Origin: Alkalihalobacillus pseudalcaliphilus
Lineage (GTDB): Bacteria > Bacillota > Bacilli > Bacillales > Bacillaceae_D
DNA length: 50,335 nt
NCBI RefSeq assembly: GCF_028610675.1
Contig: NZ_JAQQWS010000019.1
Coordinates: 1 to 50,335, forward strand
Reading direction: 5' to 3'
The position numbers and the translations under genes were made by a program. The notes beneath the pieces were generated by a model. It had not been told where the DNA came from, searched no databases, and saw only the letters and a list, made by a program, of their open reading frames with translations. Shown here in pieces: positions 1 to 7,795 of the stretch (positions are counted from its first letter, which is position 1; each line of letters starts with the position of its first letter).

Positions 1-92
1 TCACACCAACACAATCCATACTAAAAGAGAGTGGAAACATTGTAGAGGAGTATTTACACAATATTCAGGACTTGACTCTTTTTTCCGCTCGT

Positions 93-330
93 AACCCCGA
101 GATTCACCGTTTGCTCGGGCTTTCTCCTACTTTTCCCGCCAGCAACCCCGAGATTCGTCGTTTGCTCGGGGTTTCTCCTACTTTTCCCGCCAGCAACCCC
201 GAGATTCGTCGTTTGCTCGGGGTTCCTACCCCTTTTTTCCGCTCGCAACCCTGAGATTCGTCGTTTGCTCGGGGTTCCTACTCCTTTTTTCACCCGCAAC
301 CCCGAGATTCACCGTTTACTCGGGGTTTCT
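93..330. repeat. Tandem hairpin array A (5 units, 51-52 bp period)
   Basis: Five consecutive units begin with AACCCCGAG at 93, 144, 195, 247 and 298. Each has a 9-bp stem (AACCCCGAG / CTCGGGGTT) around a 12-nt loop (ATTCGTCGTTTG-like), separated by a conserved C/T-rich linker (about CTCCTACTTTTCCCGCC). Units 1, 4 and 5 carry point changes. Both strands stay open across the array because 51 is a multiple of 3, but the peptides are just the repeat translated, so I call no gene. Positions 331-450 upstream of the next gene hold nothing else I can name. Confidence 0.9.
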
Positions 331-443
331 ACCTCTTTCACACAATAAAATCAAAATTAATACCTTTAATCACAAACCGTTCTACATCCAATCAATATTA
401 TAATTACAGTCAATCCTTTCTAACTCCATTATTTCCAACATCT

Positions 444-472
444 TTCCCTCATGAGAAAATTTAATGAGGGAA
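444..472. promoter_or_regulatory. Inverted repeat in the fetAB leader
   Basis: TTCCCTCAT (444-452) is the perfect reverse complement of ATGAGGGAA (464-472), with an 11-nt AT-rich spacer. It lies about 30 bp upstream of the likely start codon. It could be an operator or an mRNA hairpin. It also contains an upstream in-frame ATG (451), which is a reason not to use that ATG as the start. Confidence 0.45.
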
Positions 473-501
473 CGATACAGATAAGACAAAGGGTGTGTAT
501 G

Positions 502-1230
502 ATGAACTCAGAAATAGCCATTAAACTTCATCAAGTTTTTTTCGAAACAGAGCAACTTCAAATTATTAAAGGAATCACAGGAGAATTTAAAAAAGGCAAA
601 ATCACAACCATTATCGGTCCGTCAGGTTCAGGGAAATCCACATTATTCCGCTTATTAAACGGCTTACAGTCCGTGGCAAAAGGCTCGATTGATATATTCG
701 ATCAGTCCATTAACGATTATGATCCGATCGCTTTAAGAAAACAGGTAGGTATCGTGTTACAAGAGGCCGTAATGATAAAAGGGAATGTGAAAGAAAATTT
801 AGCCCTGCCTTATTCATTAGAGGGAAAAGCACTCTCAGATGATGAAGCTGAATATATGCTTGAGCTAGTCGGCTTGAAAAAGGAAATACTCACGCGTGAT
901 AGCGGGGATTTATCGGGTGGACAAAAGCAGAAGGTTTCAATTGCACGAACCTTACTTAATAAGCCTGATATTCTACTACTGGATGAAATCACCTCTGCAC
1001 TCGATCGTGTTTCTTTACATGATATCGAACAATTAATCCAACATATTAATCACCAATTTGAAACAACGATTATTTGGATAACTCATAATATCGAGCAAGC
1101 ATATGCCATCGCAGACGATGTATGGGTTTTAATAGATGGGGAATTAGCGGCGGCAGGCCCAATCAAATTATTAGAAAAAACGACTAATCAAGCTGTTAGA
1201 GAATTTGTCTGGGGGGATGATCACTCATGA
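502..1230 (+). CDS. fetA: ABC transporter ATP-binding protein, FetA/YbbL type (iron/metal export)
   Basis: The protein is a cytosolic ATPase of about 242 residues. It shows a Walker A (GPSGSGKST), a Q-loop (GIVLQEAV), the signature LSGGQKQ, a Walker B (ILLLDEITSALD) and a switch histidine (WITHN). It overlaps the next gene by 4 nt (ATGA); that gene encodes a UPF0014 membrane protein, and this pairing is the FetAB (YbbL/YbbM) arrangement, an ABC exporter linked to iron homeostasis and peroxide resistance in E. coli. The frame is open from 451, but AAAGGG at 488-493 places the start at ATG 502 (or 499), and the upstream ATG sits inside an inverted repeat. The substrate is inferred from the family; related pairs in plants (STAR1/STAR2) act in aluminium tolerance. 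Confidence 0.8.
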   Translation: MNSEIAIKLHQVFFETEQLQIIKGITGEFKKGKITTIIGPSGSGKSTLFRLLNGLQSVAKGSIDIFDQSINDYDPIALRKQVGIVLQEAVMIKGNVKENLALPYSLEGKALSDDEAEYMLELVGLKKEILTRDSGDLSGGQKQKVSIARTLLNKPDILLLDEITSALDRVSLHDIEQLIQHINHQFETTIIWITHNIEQAYAIADDVWVLIDGELAAAGPIKLLEKTTNQAVREFVWGDDHS

Positions 1231-1973
1231 GCTTCCTAACATTAGCCTTAACCCTCATTTTTGTTTTCATTCCGATCATCTTATCTAAGACTCTAAAGCT
1301 CGGCCTTGAAAAGGATACACTGATTGCTACAATCCGTTCCATTATTCAACTTCTTGCCGTCGGTTTCGTCTTACAATTCATCTTTGATTCTGAAAGTTTT
1401 CTTTATATCATTCTTATGATTATGCTAATGATTGGGGCAGCTACTCAAAATGCGAGAAAAAAAGGGGCATTGATCCCCGGAATTACATGGAAACTAATTG
1501 TTACCTTTTTATTTATTGAATTATTAACGCAAGGGCTCTTAATTGGTCTCCAAATAACACCTGCCACCGCACAATACATGATCCCTATAAGTGGGATGGT
1601 TATTGGTAATTCCATGGTGTTAGGTATTCTTTTCTTAAATCGTTTTACATCGGAAATAGAAACAAGAAAAAAGGAAATGGAATTAATCCTTTCATTAGGA
1701 GGATCGCCAAAGCAAGCGATTCACCGTTCACTCATTACATCTATCCAAACAAGCACTATTCCTACTATCGAAAGTCAAAAAACGATTGGTTTAGTACAAT
1801 TACCCGGTATGATGAGTGGACAAATCATTGCTGGTGCTGATCCGCTGCAAGCCGTCCTCTTTCAACTTTTAATATTATTCTTATTATTAACTACGGCAAT
1901 TGTCACTAGTATTATGCTCGGTTTTTTATCTTATCCCACTCAATTTAACGAACAAATGCAAATGATTGATTAG
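1227..1973 (+). CDS. fetB: UPF0014 family membrane permease, FetB/YbbM type
   Basis: This is a hydrophobic protein of 248 residues with about seven predicted membrane segments, including N-terminal LALTLIFVFIPIILS and C-terminal LLILFLLLTTAIVTS stretches. The cytoplasmic loop around residues 140-190 has the family motif (RFTSEIETRKKEMELILSLG, then QLPGMMSGQIIAGADPLQA). It is the membrane half of the exporter whose ATPase is encoded just upstream, with translational coupling through ATGA. A strong terminator follows directly, so the two genes form a closed bicistronic operon. The family assignment is firm; the exported metal is inferred. Confidence 0.85.
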   Translation: MSFLTLALTLIFVFIPIILSKTLKLGLEKDTLIATIRSIIQLLAVGFVLQFIFDSESFLYIILMIMLMIGAATQNARKKGALIPGITWKLIVTFLFIELLTQGLLIGLQITPATAQYMIPISGMVIGNSMVLGILFLNRFTSEIETRKKEMELILSLGGSPKQAIHRSLITSIQTSTIPTIESQKTIGLVQLPGMMSGQIIAGADPLQAVLFQLLILFLLLTTAIVTSIMLGFLSYPTQFNEQMQMID

Positions 1974-1981
1974 ATCACTAT

Positions 1982-2020
1982 AAACCACATCATTCTTATC
2001 GATGTGGTTTCATTTTTTTT
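1982..2020 (+). terminator. Rho-independent terminator of fetAB
   Basis: AAACCACATC (1982-1991) pairs perfectly with GATGTGGTTT (2001-2010). A T-rich run follows (2013-2020). It sits 9 nt after the fetB stop codon. Confidence 0.9.
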
Positions 2021-2159
2021 GAGTTATCGGCTGTGTATAAGTCAGGGTTATCCACGAATTAGCGTTAATATTAACAGCCCTTCTGTGCATAAACAGAAAA
2101 TTGACCTATTATTTTTTATTTTCGATTGTGGATATATGTTTGTTATCCCCAAAATACTT

Positions 2160-3059
2160 TTAAACTTCTTTTGTAATAAATGTTAGCTCCTTAGGAAACA
2201 ACTTATACGTGACAGGAGTCTGATCGGTAATTTCACCATCACTATCAATGTCTAACTCTCGTGAGGTTTCTAACGTACCATGTACAGTCGTAACTACCTC
2301 AATTTGCTCGGGATTGTTAAATAGTTCATCTGTTCCAGTTGCCTGCTGATACACACTTTTTAGTAAAGAAAAGCCGGCCTCTTTGACAATGAAAATATGC
2401 AGTTTCCCGTCTGAAAGTGACGTGATATCTTTGAAGAAACCGAATGTCCCAAGGTATTGTCCGTTCATAGCGAGTATCATGACGGCTTCGCCACTTTTTT
2501 TCTCTCCACCCTCTAACTGAAGGGTGTACGTAAAAGAACTCGGTTCAATCATCGAACGAAAAGCACTTATCGCATATCCGAGCTTTCCAAATTTGTCTTT
2601 GGTAGTTGTACTTATTTCCTTCGATGCATCAGAGATTAGTCCTACCCCAGAGAAGTTGGCAAAGAAACGTTCATTTTGCTGCACAACATCAATGGTTCTC
2701 TTATTTTTTGCAAGAATAGCCTCGACTGCCTCTTCAATTGAGAAACAATTCAAGGCACGTGCCAAATCATTACACGTACCAGTCGGTAAAATGGCCACAA
2801 TCGGACGACCTGCTTGTTGCAACAACCCATTTACACACTCATGGACTGTGCCATCACCACCCATGATTAAAAGTAAATCTATCTGTTCACCATATTGGAT
2901 ACAATACTGCTCAGCATCTCCTTTGCTTTCCGTTTGTTTCAAGGTTAACTCATGAATGCTTGGAGCTAATTTAGGGATAATCATAGCTAAGGTTTCCTCA
3001 ATCTCCTGCTGACCTGCATTCTGATTATAAATGAGTAGTGCTTTTTCATATATGGCCAT
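2160..3059 (-). CDS. Diacylglycerol/lipid kinase family protein (YegS/DgkB/BmrU-like)
   Basis: The protein has 299 residues, the usual length for soluble bacterial DAGK_cat proteins. The catalytic glycine-rich motif IMGGDGTVHECVNGL is at residues 66-80, followed by ILPTGTCNDLARAL (substrate/nucleotide binding) and the late SDGEI motif. These enzymes phosphorylate membrane diacylglycerol or related lipids using ATP. The start is supported by AAGGTGG seven nucleotides upstream of ATG. The gene is monocistronic and converges with fetAB, with repeat-filled DNA upstream. Which lipid is used cannot be told from sequence alone; essential DgkB and the YtlR/BmrU-type paralogues share these motifs. Confidence 0.85.
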   Translation of the reverse strand: MAIYEKALLIYNQNAGQQEIEETLAMIIPKLAPSIHELTLKQTESKGDAEQYCIQYGEQIDLLLIMGGDGTVHECVNGLLQQAGRPIVAILPTGTCNDLARALNCFSIEEAVEAILAKNKRTIDVVQQNERFFANFSGVGLISDASKEISTTTKDKFGKLGYAISAFRSMIEPSSFTYTLQLEGGEKKSGEAVMILAMNGQYLGTFGFFKDITSLSDGKLHIFIVKEAGFSLLKSVYQQATGTDELFNNPEQIEVVTTVHGTLETSRELDIDSDGEITDQTPVTYKLFPKELTFITKEV

Positions 3060-3225
3060 TGCCTAACCACCTTCACATAAGATAAAAACAACTCTAAAAG
3101 GAAAAGCCTGACTATGCTATTTAATAAACATGATCCCCTTCCATTCAATTATCTTTACCCATAACCCCACTTTTATCAAACACGTTAGAAATAACCCATG
3201 CACCTGTTGCTCGAAAACTGTATAT

Positions 3226-3452
3226 TTGTATGAAAGTTGTTAGGGGCGATGGGTTGTGCCTTGAAGTTAGCTGGTCATCCATATTGCGATAAATGACTTA
3301 ACAGGACACTGCTCCCTTCTTGGTCATGTGGACTCATCACGGTCATGGAGTTGTATGAAGTGCCACCAGTTTAATAAGTCGCCACTACTTTCATATTTGA
3401 TGGCGACGAAGTCTAAAGCACTCCGCCACCATCAAATATGAAAGTGGCTTTT
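3226..3452 (+). repeat. Dispersed repeat R1, copy A (forward)
   Basis: This stretch begins GTATGAAAGTTG and matches 13668-13850 over most of its length, with shared blocks such as GGTTGTGCCTTGAAGTTAGC and ATGACTTAACAGGACACTGC. It contains a long hairpin: CTTTCATATTTGATGG (3388-3403) is the perfect complement of 3429-3444. The rest of the 3060-3842 gap has no gene. Sequence to about 3560 looks like a decayed extension (a GCGGAGC block as in copy B). Confidence 0.8.
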
Positions 3453-3659
3453 GCAACAATGTAACCGAGAGAACTGGCCGACAATGCGGAGCAAATCTAT
3501 ATACGCAGCAATGTAGACGGAAATAGGACTGATAATGCGACGTAAATATGTTAAAGAGAGCACATTTTAAATTTTAAAAAAACAGGAACGTATTTAAAGC
3601 CATTCTACAACTGGTAATTAATCCAAACCAATTTGCCTTTTGACTTCCAAATGTTTATT

Positions 3660-3830
3660 CAAATTCCTTTTTTAACTGGTGGCTTTTCGTTCAATTGATG
3701 TAATTTCATTAAATTTTAAGAGTATTTATAAGGGTAGATGTTACGTAAACTTAAGATTGAACAGTACCCAGCGGAGAATGATTTTCGGTAGTGACGAGCT
3801 GATTTCCACATATCTCCAATCGTACACTCT
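3660..3830 (-). repeat. Dispersed repeat R1, copy G (reverse)
   Basis: It resembles 36070-36310: TAACTGGTGGCTTTTCGTTC here matches the GTGGCTTTTCATTCA block there, and ACCCAGCGGAG followed by TTTTCGGTAGTGACGAG matches the end of that copy. It lacks the 94-bp GC-rich module found at 36185-36278. The right end abuts the 3' end of the neighbouring reverse-strand gene, so that gene's terminator region may come from the repeat. Confidence 0.7.
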
Positions 3831-3842
3831 CGTAAAAAAACG

Positions 3843-4298
3843 TTACTCATACCAAGCTTTTGAAGGCCGTTCTTTCGGATAACCATTCTTTTCACGCTCG
3901 CTCTTACGCACTTCGGTAAAATGAAACCACTGCTTGGAACTGTGCGGGTAATGAGCATGATGAATCACACAGCGCAACTGATCCTCCACACAGCCGTCTG
4001 TCCAAACCCCTAGCCTTTGCTCCAAACGATCAAAAAGAGAAGCACCATCATGATGACGTATTTCATCTAGAGAATAAATACCTAATACAAAGACTAATTT
4101 TTCAGCTAAAGCATAACCGATAGAAGGAATACGTTGAAACACAACCAATCCTTGTAATTGGTGAGCACGCTTCAAATCAGAACCAATCCGTTCACTTATT
4201 TCTTCAATAGATAAATAACCTAAATCAGCCATTTTTATCTTTGCTTTCCTAAGGAGTTGTTTCTCCATGTCAGTTAAAAGTAATTTGATTCGGCTCAT
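3843..4298 (-). CDS. Helix-hairpin-helix protein, 'pathogenicity locus' Cdd1-like family
   Basis: The protein has about 151 residues. The central LVVFQRIPSIGYALAEKLVFVLGIYSLDE region is a helix-hairpin-helix-like element (G-[IY]-[GA] type) seen in the small Cdd1/'pathogenicity locus' family. The C-terminal CVIHHAHYPHSSKQWFHFTE segment, with conserved His and Trp, is also typical. The name is historical and implies no virulence. AGGTGG upstream supports the start at 4298; an in-frame GTG at 4310 lies inside that ribosome site. It directly follows the acetyltransferase gene and is probably co-transcribed with it. The molecular role is unknown; nucleic-acid binding is an inference from the HhH motif. 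Confidence 0.65.
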   Translation of the reverse strand: MSRIKLLLTDMEKQLLRKAKIKMADLGYLSIEEISERIGSDLKRAHQLQGLVVFQRIPSIGYALAEKLVFVLGIYSLDEIRHHDGASLFDRLEQRLGVWTDGCVEDQLRCVIHHAHYPHSSKQWFHFTEVRKSEREKNGYPKERPSKAWYE

Positions 4299-4310
4299 AA
4301 CTACCACCAC

Positions 4311-4799
4311 CTATTTGCATGATTCAAAAACAAGCAGCATCGTATCTGACGTTGAATCCTCCGCTACCTTTTCGAAGCCTAACTGATTATACAAGCTGAC
4401 TGCTGTTTGATTCAATCGACTTACACTCAAGGAAAGAGCAGAAAATCCCTCGCTTTTTGCCTTATAGATTAATTGTGTCATTAAATTCCTACCAATCCCT
4501 TTGCCTCGGTAATTTTCCGTAATGGCTATACTAATTTCGGGGATCGTTTCAGCCACAAAGCCATATCCTTTCTCACTATCTCCAAAAAGTCTGAACCATG
4601 CCGCCCCAACCTTTTTATCATTATGTTCGGCAACTAGAGCAACATCTCCTCTTCTCCCCCAATTATGCATGTATTTCTGTAACTCAGGTCGAGACAATAA
4701 CTCTTCCTTGGAAGGTTTCTCCCCCTCATCAATCACAATCGATTCGTAGAACATTTCCTCCAGAAAATAAACTTCCTCGTTCTGTAACTCTCTAATCAC
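4311..4799 (-). CDS. GNAT family N-acetyltransferase
   Basis: The protein has 162 residues with the GNAT fold order: an N-terminal substrate-binding part, the beta4 strand IPEISIAITENYRG, the acetyl-CoA pyrophosphate loop RGKGIGRNLM (Q/RxxGxG/A), and the beta5-alpha4 motif ALSLSVSRLNQTAVSLYNQLGFE. The start is GTG, preceded by AAAGGGTG. The acceptor cannot be predicted; similar Bacillus proteins include RimI-like, antibiotic and polyamine acetylases. It is the first gene of a two-gene unit with the HhH protein. Confidence 0.8.
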   Translation of the reverse strand: MIRELQNEEVYFLEEMFYESIVIDEGEKPSKEELLSRPELQKYMHNWGRRGDVALVAEHNDKKVGAAWFRLFGDSEKGYGFVAETIPEISIAITENYRGKGIGRNLMTQLIYKAKSEGFSALSLSVSRLNQTAVSLYNQLGFEKVAEDSTSDTMLLVFESCK

Positions 4800-4823
4800 G
4801 AAATCACCCTTTCTTTCCTATTT

Positions 4824-5174
4824 TCAAACAATAGCTCGAACGATGTAACGGGAATACGTTGTTGGTAAACCCTCACATGTTGCATGTTGTTCAAATAGCT
4901 TTGTTATCTCTTTTAAATAGTTATCAATAACAAACGAATGAATCGAATAACTTTGACCAAAACACCTTAGTTTAATTACATCTTCAGGCGTTCGTAAAAA
5001 ACTGATACTATTGACAATTTCTATATCTGCAGTTTCAAAGCCACTAATGGCTAATCTCTTTTCCAATGCCTCATATATCGGATTACCATCAGTATAGGTA
5101 AAAAAATGAGGAAACATCGCCGCCAAATCCTCACCCATCTCATCACCTGGGTGAAGCCCTAATACATTTCCACC
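4824..5174 (-). pseudogene. Remnant of a small-molecule methyltransferase-like gene (C-terminal part)
   Basis: The reading frame is open from about 5174. It begins with GGNVLGLHPGDEM, which looks like the beta2 strand of a class I SAM methyltransferase (usually ...LGLDPGDEM), and then runs straight into a region (DGNPIYEALEKRL ... TPEDVIKLRCFG ... TTYSRYIVRAIV) that would normally be the end of such an enzyme. Motif I and the core are missing. An ATG exists at 5138 but I see no good ribosome site. It is head-to-head with a second methyltransferase remnant on the other strand, and the two meet at about 5140-5177. It may be an internal deletion derivative; the family call is tentative. Confidence 0.5.
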
Positions 5175-5176
5175 TT

Positions 5177-5584
5177 AAACCACATTCCATCACCCATGCT
5201 GTTGACCTCGGTATTGGAGGGGGCATCTATGCTCGATCACTTTCTAATATAGGCATTGCCCATATTATAGGTATCGACTTTTCAAAAGCGATTATGCAAA
5301 CTGCTTCTTTACATTGCCATGACTACGGAAATATTACCTTTCATTTAGGCACTGCCGAGCAAACAGGACTAAAAAATGCCTCTAACGAGTTAGCTTTAGC
5401 ACGCGCCTCATCCATCACATTAAGGATTTACACGCCACTTTTAAAGAAGCACACCGTATGCTCAAAGAAAAAGGCGTCTTACTTATACAAGACGGCACAC
5501 CTGAGGATTGTTTCCGTTTATCTACCACTTCTTTGCCACTTCATCACCCGCGAGTTGCCTTTAAACCTTTTTATCTACCACTAA
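5177..5584 (+). pseudogene. Frameshifted, doubly truncated SAM-dependent methyltransferase
   Basis: Motif I is clear (HAVDLGIGGGIYARSL), followed by the beta2 acid (IIGIDFSKAIMQTA) and the motif around IT/FHLGTAEQTGL. Near 5407 the frame changes. The first frame reads nonsense, while the next frame continues correctly as LIHHIKDLHATFKEAHRML and KEKGVLLIQDGTPEDCFRL. There is no start codon with a ribosome site, and the C-terminal third is missing; the end abuts the convergent gene at 5592. It therefore has at least one frameshift plus 5' and 3' loss. The intact relatives are about 250-residue class I methyltransferases. Confidence 0.75.
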
Positions 5585-5591
5585 CGGCTCC

Positions 5592-6146
5592 TTACAACCA
5601 CCGCATCACACGCTTAACTATATGAGTAGGTAAGGGCTGACGGAGGGCTATCTCTAACCTCTCAGGGTGATTAATCCCCACATTTTCGAAATGGTGCTCG
5701 ATCAGCATGACCTTCTCACCTTTATTTGGCATTAGCATATATAACACATACCAATCTTCCAAATAACAAAATGGAGCAACTTGTCCATCCTGTAGTTCTA
5801 GTATTCGAATTGCTTGCTTAGGAAAAGATGCTTCGTAAATTCCTTCGTCATGACGGAGGGCAAATCCAGACATCAGATCCACTTCGACTTCACCAATTTG
5901 ATACTTTTTAAAAACCTTTGTTCGATAAGGATCTTTACTAAGAGCCGTGTGTTCAGTTCCTATATCTTTTAAGAATTGAATCATAGTTTTGACACATTTC
6001 TCATCAACAAGAATATCAATGTCACGAGCAACATCTACTAATCCTTCCATTTGTAACATAAGTGAGCCTCCAACAGCCCATGAAATTTGATGTCCTGGTA
6101 TACGTTTACAAATTTTTAAAAGTGCTTGATGCAACTTTTCTTCCAT
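5592..6146 (-). CDS. Nucleotidyltransferase-superfamily protein
   Basis: The protein has 184 residues. The pol-beta-type NTase signature is visible near the N-terminus: ISWAVGGSLMLQMEGL (helix with the GGS motif, residues 19-34) followed by RDIDILVD (the two catalytic aspartates). A third acidic strand is VEVDLMSGFAL. This layout matches stand-alone NTases related to aminoglycoside adenylyltransferases and AbiEii-like proteins. I see no partner antitoxin gene, so a toxin-antitoxin role is not supported. The substrate is unknown. It is monocistronic, with repeat R1 sequence upstream. Confidence 0.65.
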   Translation of the reverse strand: MEEKLHQALLKICKRIPGHQISWAVGGSLMLQMEGLVDVARDIDILVDEKCVKTMIQFLKDIGTEHTALSKDPYRTKVFKKYQIGEVEVDLMSGFALRHDEGIYEASFPKQAIRILELQDGQVAPFCYLEDWYVLYMLMPNKGEKVMLIEHHFENVGINHPERLEIALRQPLPTHIVKRVMRWL

Positions 6147-6224
6147 ACCATAGTCACCATCCTTTACTAGACCTTAAACTACGTCCATCAATACTAAAAT
6201 AAACCATAAATCGCCATGACCCTT

Positions 6225-6345
6225 TACCCTTTTGTATAAAAGTTGACTAACACTGGAATGCGGAGCACTAATTGCCGCCACCGAAAATCATGCGCCGCGT
6301 CCTATGGGATGGCGCTGAGCTAATCGGCTACGATACCACTTTCAT
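6225..6345 (+). repeat. Dispersed repeat R1, copy E (forward, with GC-rich module)
   Basis: It contains TGTATAAAAGTTGACTAACA, GGAATGCGGAGCACTA and CACCGAAAATCATGCGCCGC, as in the reverse complement of 36230-36320. It includes part of the GC-rich module (GGATGGCGCTGAGCTAATCG). It ends with TACCACTTTCATC, the edge motif also seen in other copies, a few bases after the stop of the next reverse-strand gene. Confidence 0.7.
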
Positions 6346-6347
6346 CA

Positions 6348-6578
6348 TCAATATTGATTAGCTTTTTTCGGCACCATGAAAGTTTTATATAGAATAGCCA
6401 AAAGAGTTATCGGAATAGCGGCTATGACTGTTTTCACTATAGAGATTTGCTCTGCTAGTGGCGTATGTGTAGATTGGTTCGCTGTAAAGATAGACCACCA
6501 GCTCGTTGCCTCATAATTAAAAGAAACAATAAACGATATCATAAAGAATACAACTACACCCAACCAATAACTCCTCAA
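6348..6578 (-). CDS. Small two-helix membrane protein of unknown function
   Basis: The protein has 76 residues: an N-terminal membrane helix (YWLGVVVFFMISFIVSF), a short polar loop (NYEATSWWSIFTANQSTHTP) and a second helix (VIAAIPITLLAILYKTFMV) with a basic tail. The start is a TTG preceded by AAGGGGCGG. It sits 20 bp downstream of the APH-like gene on the same strand, so the two are probably one transcript. I do not recognise the family. Confidence 0.55.
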   Translation of the reverse strand: MRSYWLGVVVFFMISFIVSFNYEATSWWSIFTANQSTHTPLAEQISIVKTVIAAIPITLLAILYKTFMVPKKANQY

Positions 6579-6598
6579 AACATCCGCCCCTTTCCTCT

Positions 6599-7465
6599 TT
6601 ACAATAACGACTTCAGAAGCTCTAAATTCTCCTCATAAAACCTTCTATTTTTTTCAAGTCCACGCCTTTGGCTCCAACCAATTGAATTAAAGGCGTCACA
6701 AAACCGATAAAATGGTAAAATCTGATCTAGATCAATGAGTGGACGAACGGAGTTATAACCATCTTGATAGCTAGCTAACGTCCCTTCATTTTGAAGAAAG
6801 ATATCACGATTAATTTTAGTGAAATCTACTTCCGTTGCCGCGAATCTAACACTTTCGAAATCGATAATTCCTGAAACCTTATCTTCTAAAACGATGATAT
6901 TTGCAGGTCTAAAATCCATATGAACAAAGCTAGGTCCCTCTGGTTCCGGTAAATGAGGGTGCATCTTTTCAAAATGTGTAAGGGCTTGCTCATACAATTC
7001 TGTCGGAATCACTTTTTGCACATCCTCAGCAAAACTATAAAATTGCTGACGAAAAAATGCACTCCAGCCGTCAAACTCATTCCTCATACCCTTCAGCTCT
7101 AGATTGTTTGGTGGTGAAATCTCATGCATGCGGGCATGAATGACACCAATATCATAGGCCAATCTCCTAGAAACAGGCCCGCAAATCGCCTCTCCCTCTA
7201 CTTCTGATAATAGTAATGCTCCCGGCAACTCCCCATCTCCGTACCAAACGTCTAGTAACGCTGGGACCGGTACCTTACCATTTAATATATGTAACGCATC
7301 AACCTCACGCAAAAGCTTTAAATGCGAAAAAGGAATCTTCACATAAACCGTGGCTCCTCTTGTTAATGTAACCTTATAAACGTCAGAGCTGAATGAGTCC
7401 ATAACCCCTTCAATGGATTGAACCTGTAACCGAAACTGTTGAATGACCTTGTCTATGGCTTCCAT
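6599..7465 (-). CDS. Aminoglycoside phosphotransferase (APH)-fold kinase
   Basis: The protein has 288 residues. The catalytic loop is FVHMDFRPANIIV (residues about 186-198, H-x-D-x-x-x-x-N) and the metal-binding motif is GIIDFESV. The N-lobe lysine is in ATVYVKIPF. Members phosphorylate antibiotics, choline, homoserine-type small molecules or sugars, and the sequence does not tell which. The ribosome site GAGGGGAG is 9 nt before the ATG. No resistance claim is made; chromosomal Bacillus genomes carry many such kinases of unknown substrate. Confidence 0.75.
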   Translation of the reverse strand: MEAIDKVIQQFRLQVQSIEGVMDSFSSDVYKVTLTRGATVYVKIPFSHLKLLREVDALHILNGKVPVPALLDVWYGDGELPGALLLSEVEGEAICGPVSRRLAYDIGVIHARMHEISPPNNLELKGMRNEFDGWSAFFRQQFYSFAEDVQKVIPTELYEQALTHFEKMHPHLPEPEGPSFVHMDFRPANIIVLEDKVSGIIDFESVRFAATEVDFTKINRDIFLQNEGTLASYQDGYNSVRPLIDLDQILPFYRFCDAFNSIGWSQRRGLEKNRRFYEENLELLKSLL

Positions 7466-7498
7466 ATATGATCTCCCCTCTTTAAATACACATAGTCT

Positions 7499-7673
7499 TT
7501 ATCTTTTATCATGGATCGCTCGCTTTAGTTGATTAATAGAGGCCAAAGCATGTGCCCGGCTCCAGTTGATTTCTTGCATGCAGAAGGACGGGTCGCACTG
7601 ACTCAATCGAACGGCCAAAATCATTCATCCATTCGTAGCGAGGCACAAGCCATGTATGAAAGTGGTTCATCAT
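7499..7673 (-). pseudogene. Remnant of a HIT-like gene (frameshifted)
   Basis: The 320-bp gap between the APH-like and GNAT genes holds coding-like traces on the reverse strand. From ATG at 7670-7673 one frame reads MNHFHTWLVPRYEWMNDFG, resembling the HIT active-site strand (H-x-H-x-W/H-x-x-P-R). Around 7590 the coding signal moves to another frame, reading MQEINWSRAHALASINQLKR, and ends at 7499. The N-terminal part is absent. The family call rests on one motif and is tentative. The stretch TGTATGAAAGTGG inside it also resembles the edge of repeat R1, but this may be chance. Confidence 0.4.
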
Positions 7674-7754
7674 GTTCATACATATGATGACTATCAAAAA
7701 CGGCACTCTATTTTACACGTTTTAGCCCACTGTCATCCTATTTCGGATTAGATT

Positions 7755-7763
7755 TGGTATAAT
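7755..7763 (+). promoter_or_regulatory. Extended -10 promoter for the GNAT gene at 7796
   Basis: TGGTATAAT is a perfect TGn-TATAAT extended -10 element, 33 nt before the start codon. No convincing -35 hexamer is present, which is usual for extended -10 promoters. Confidence 0.6.
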
Positions 7764-7795
7764 GATGGAAATATTATCCTCAAGGAGTGAATCGG

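Noticed and set aside
93..330. CRISPR-like look of array A (and array B at 14202-14550)
   Set aside because: The units repeat with both the palindromic part and the 'spacer' conserved, and no cas gene is present. They are tandem satellites with hairpins, not CRISPR arrays.
5294..5584. 96-codon forward frame as a gene
   Set aside because: Its first part is the methyltransferase frame and its second part is the wrong frame after a frameshift, so it is not a real protein.
5592..6146. Nucleotidyltransferase as the toxin of a toxin-antitoxin or phage-defence pair
   Set aside because: No adjacent antitoxin or HEPN gene; the neighbours are a remnant and a repeat.
6599..7465. APH-like kinase as an antibiotic-resistance gene
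   Set aside because: Only generic kinase motifs are visible. There is no mobile element beside it, so resistance cannot be claimed.
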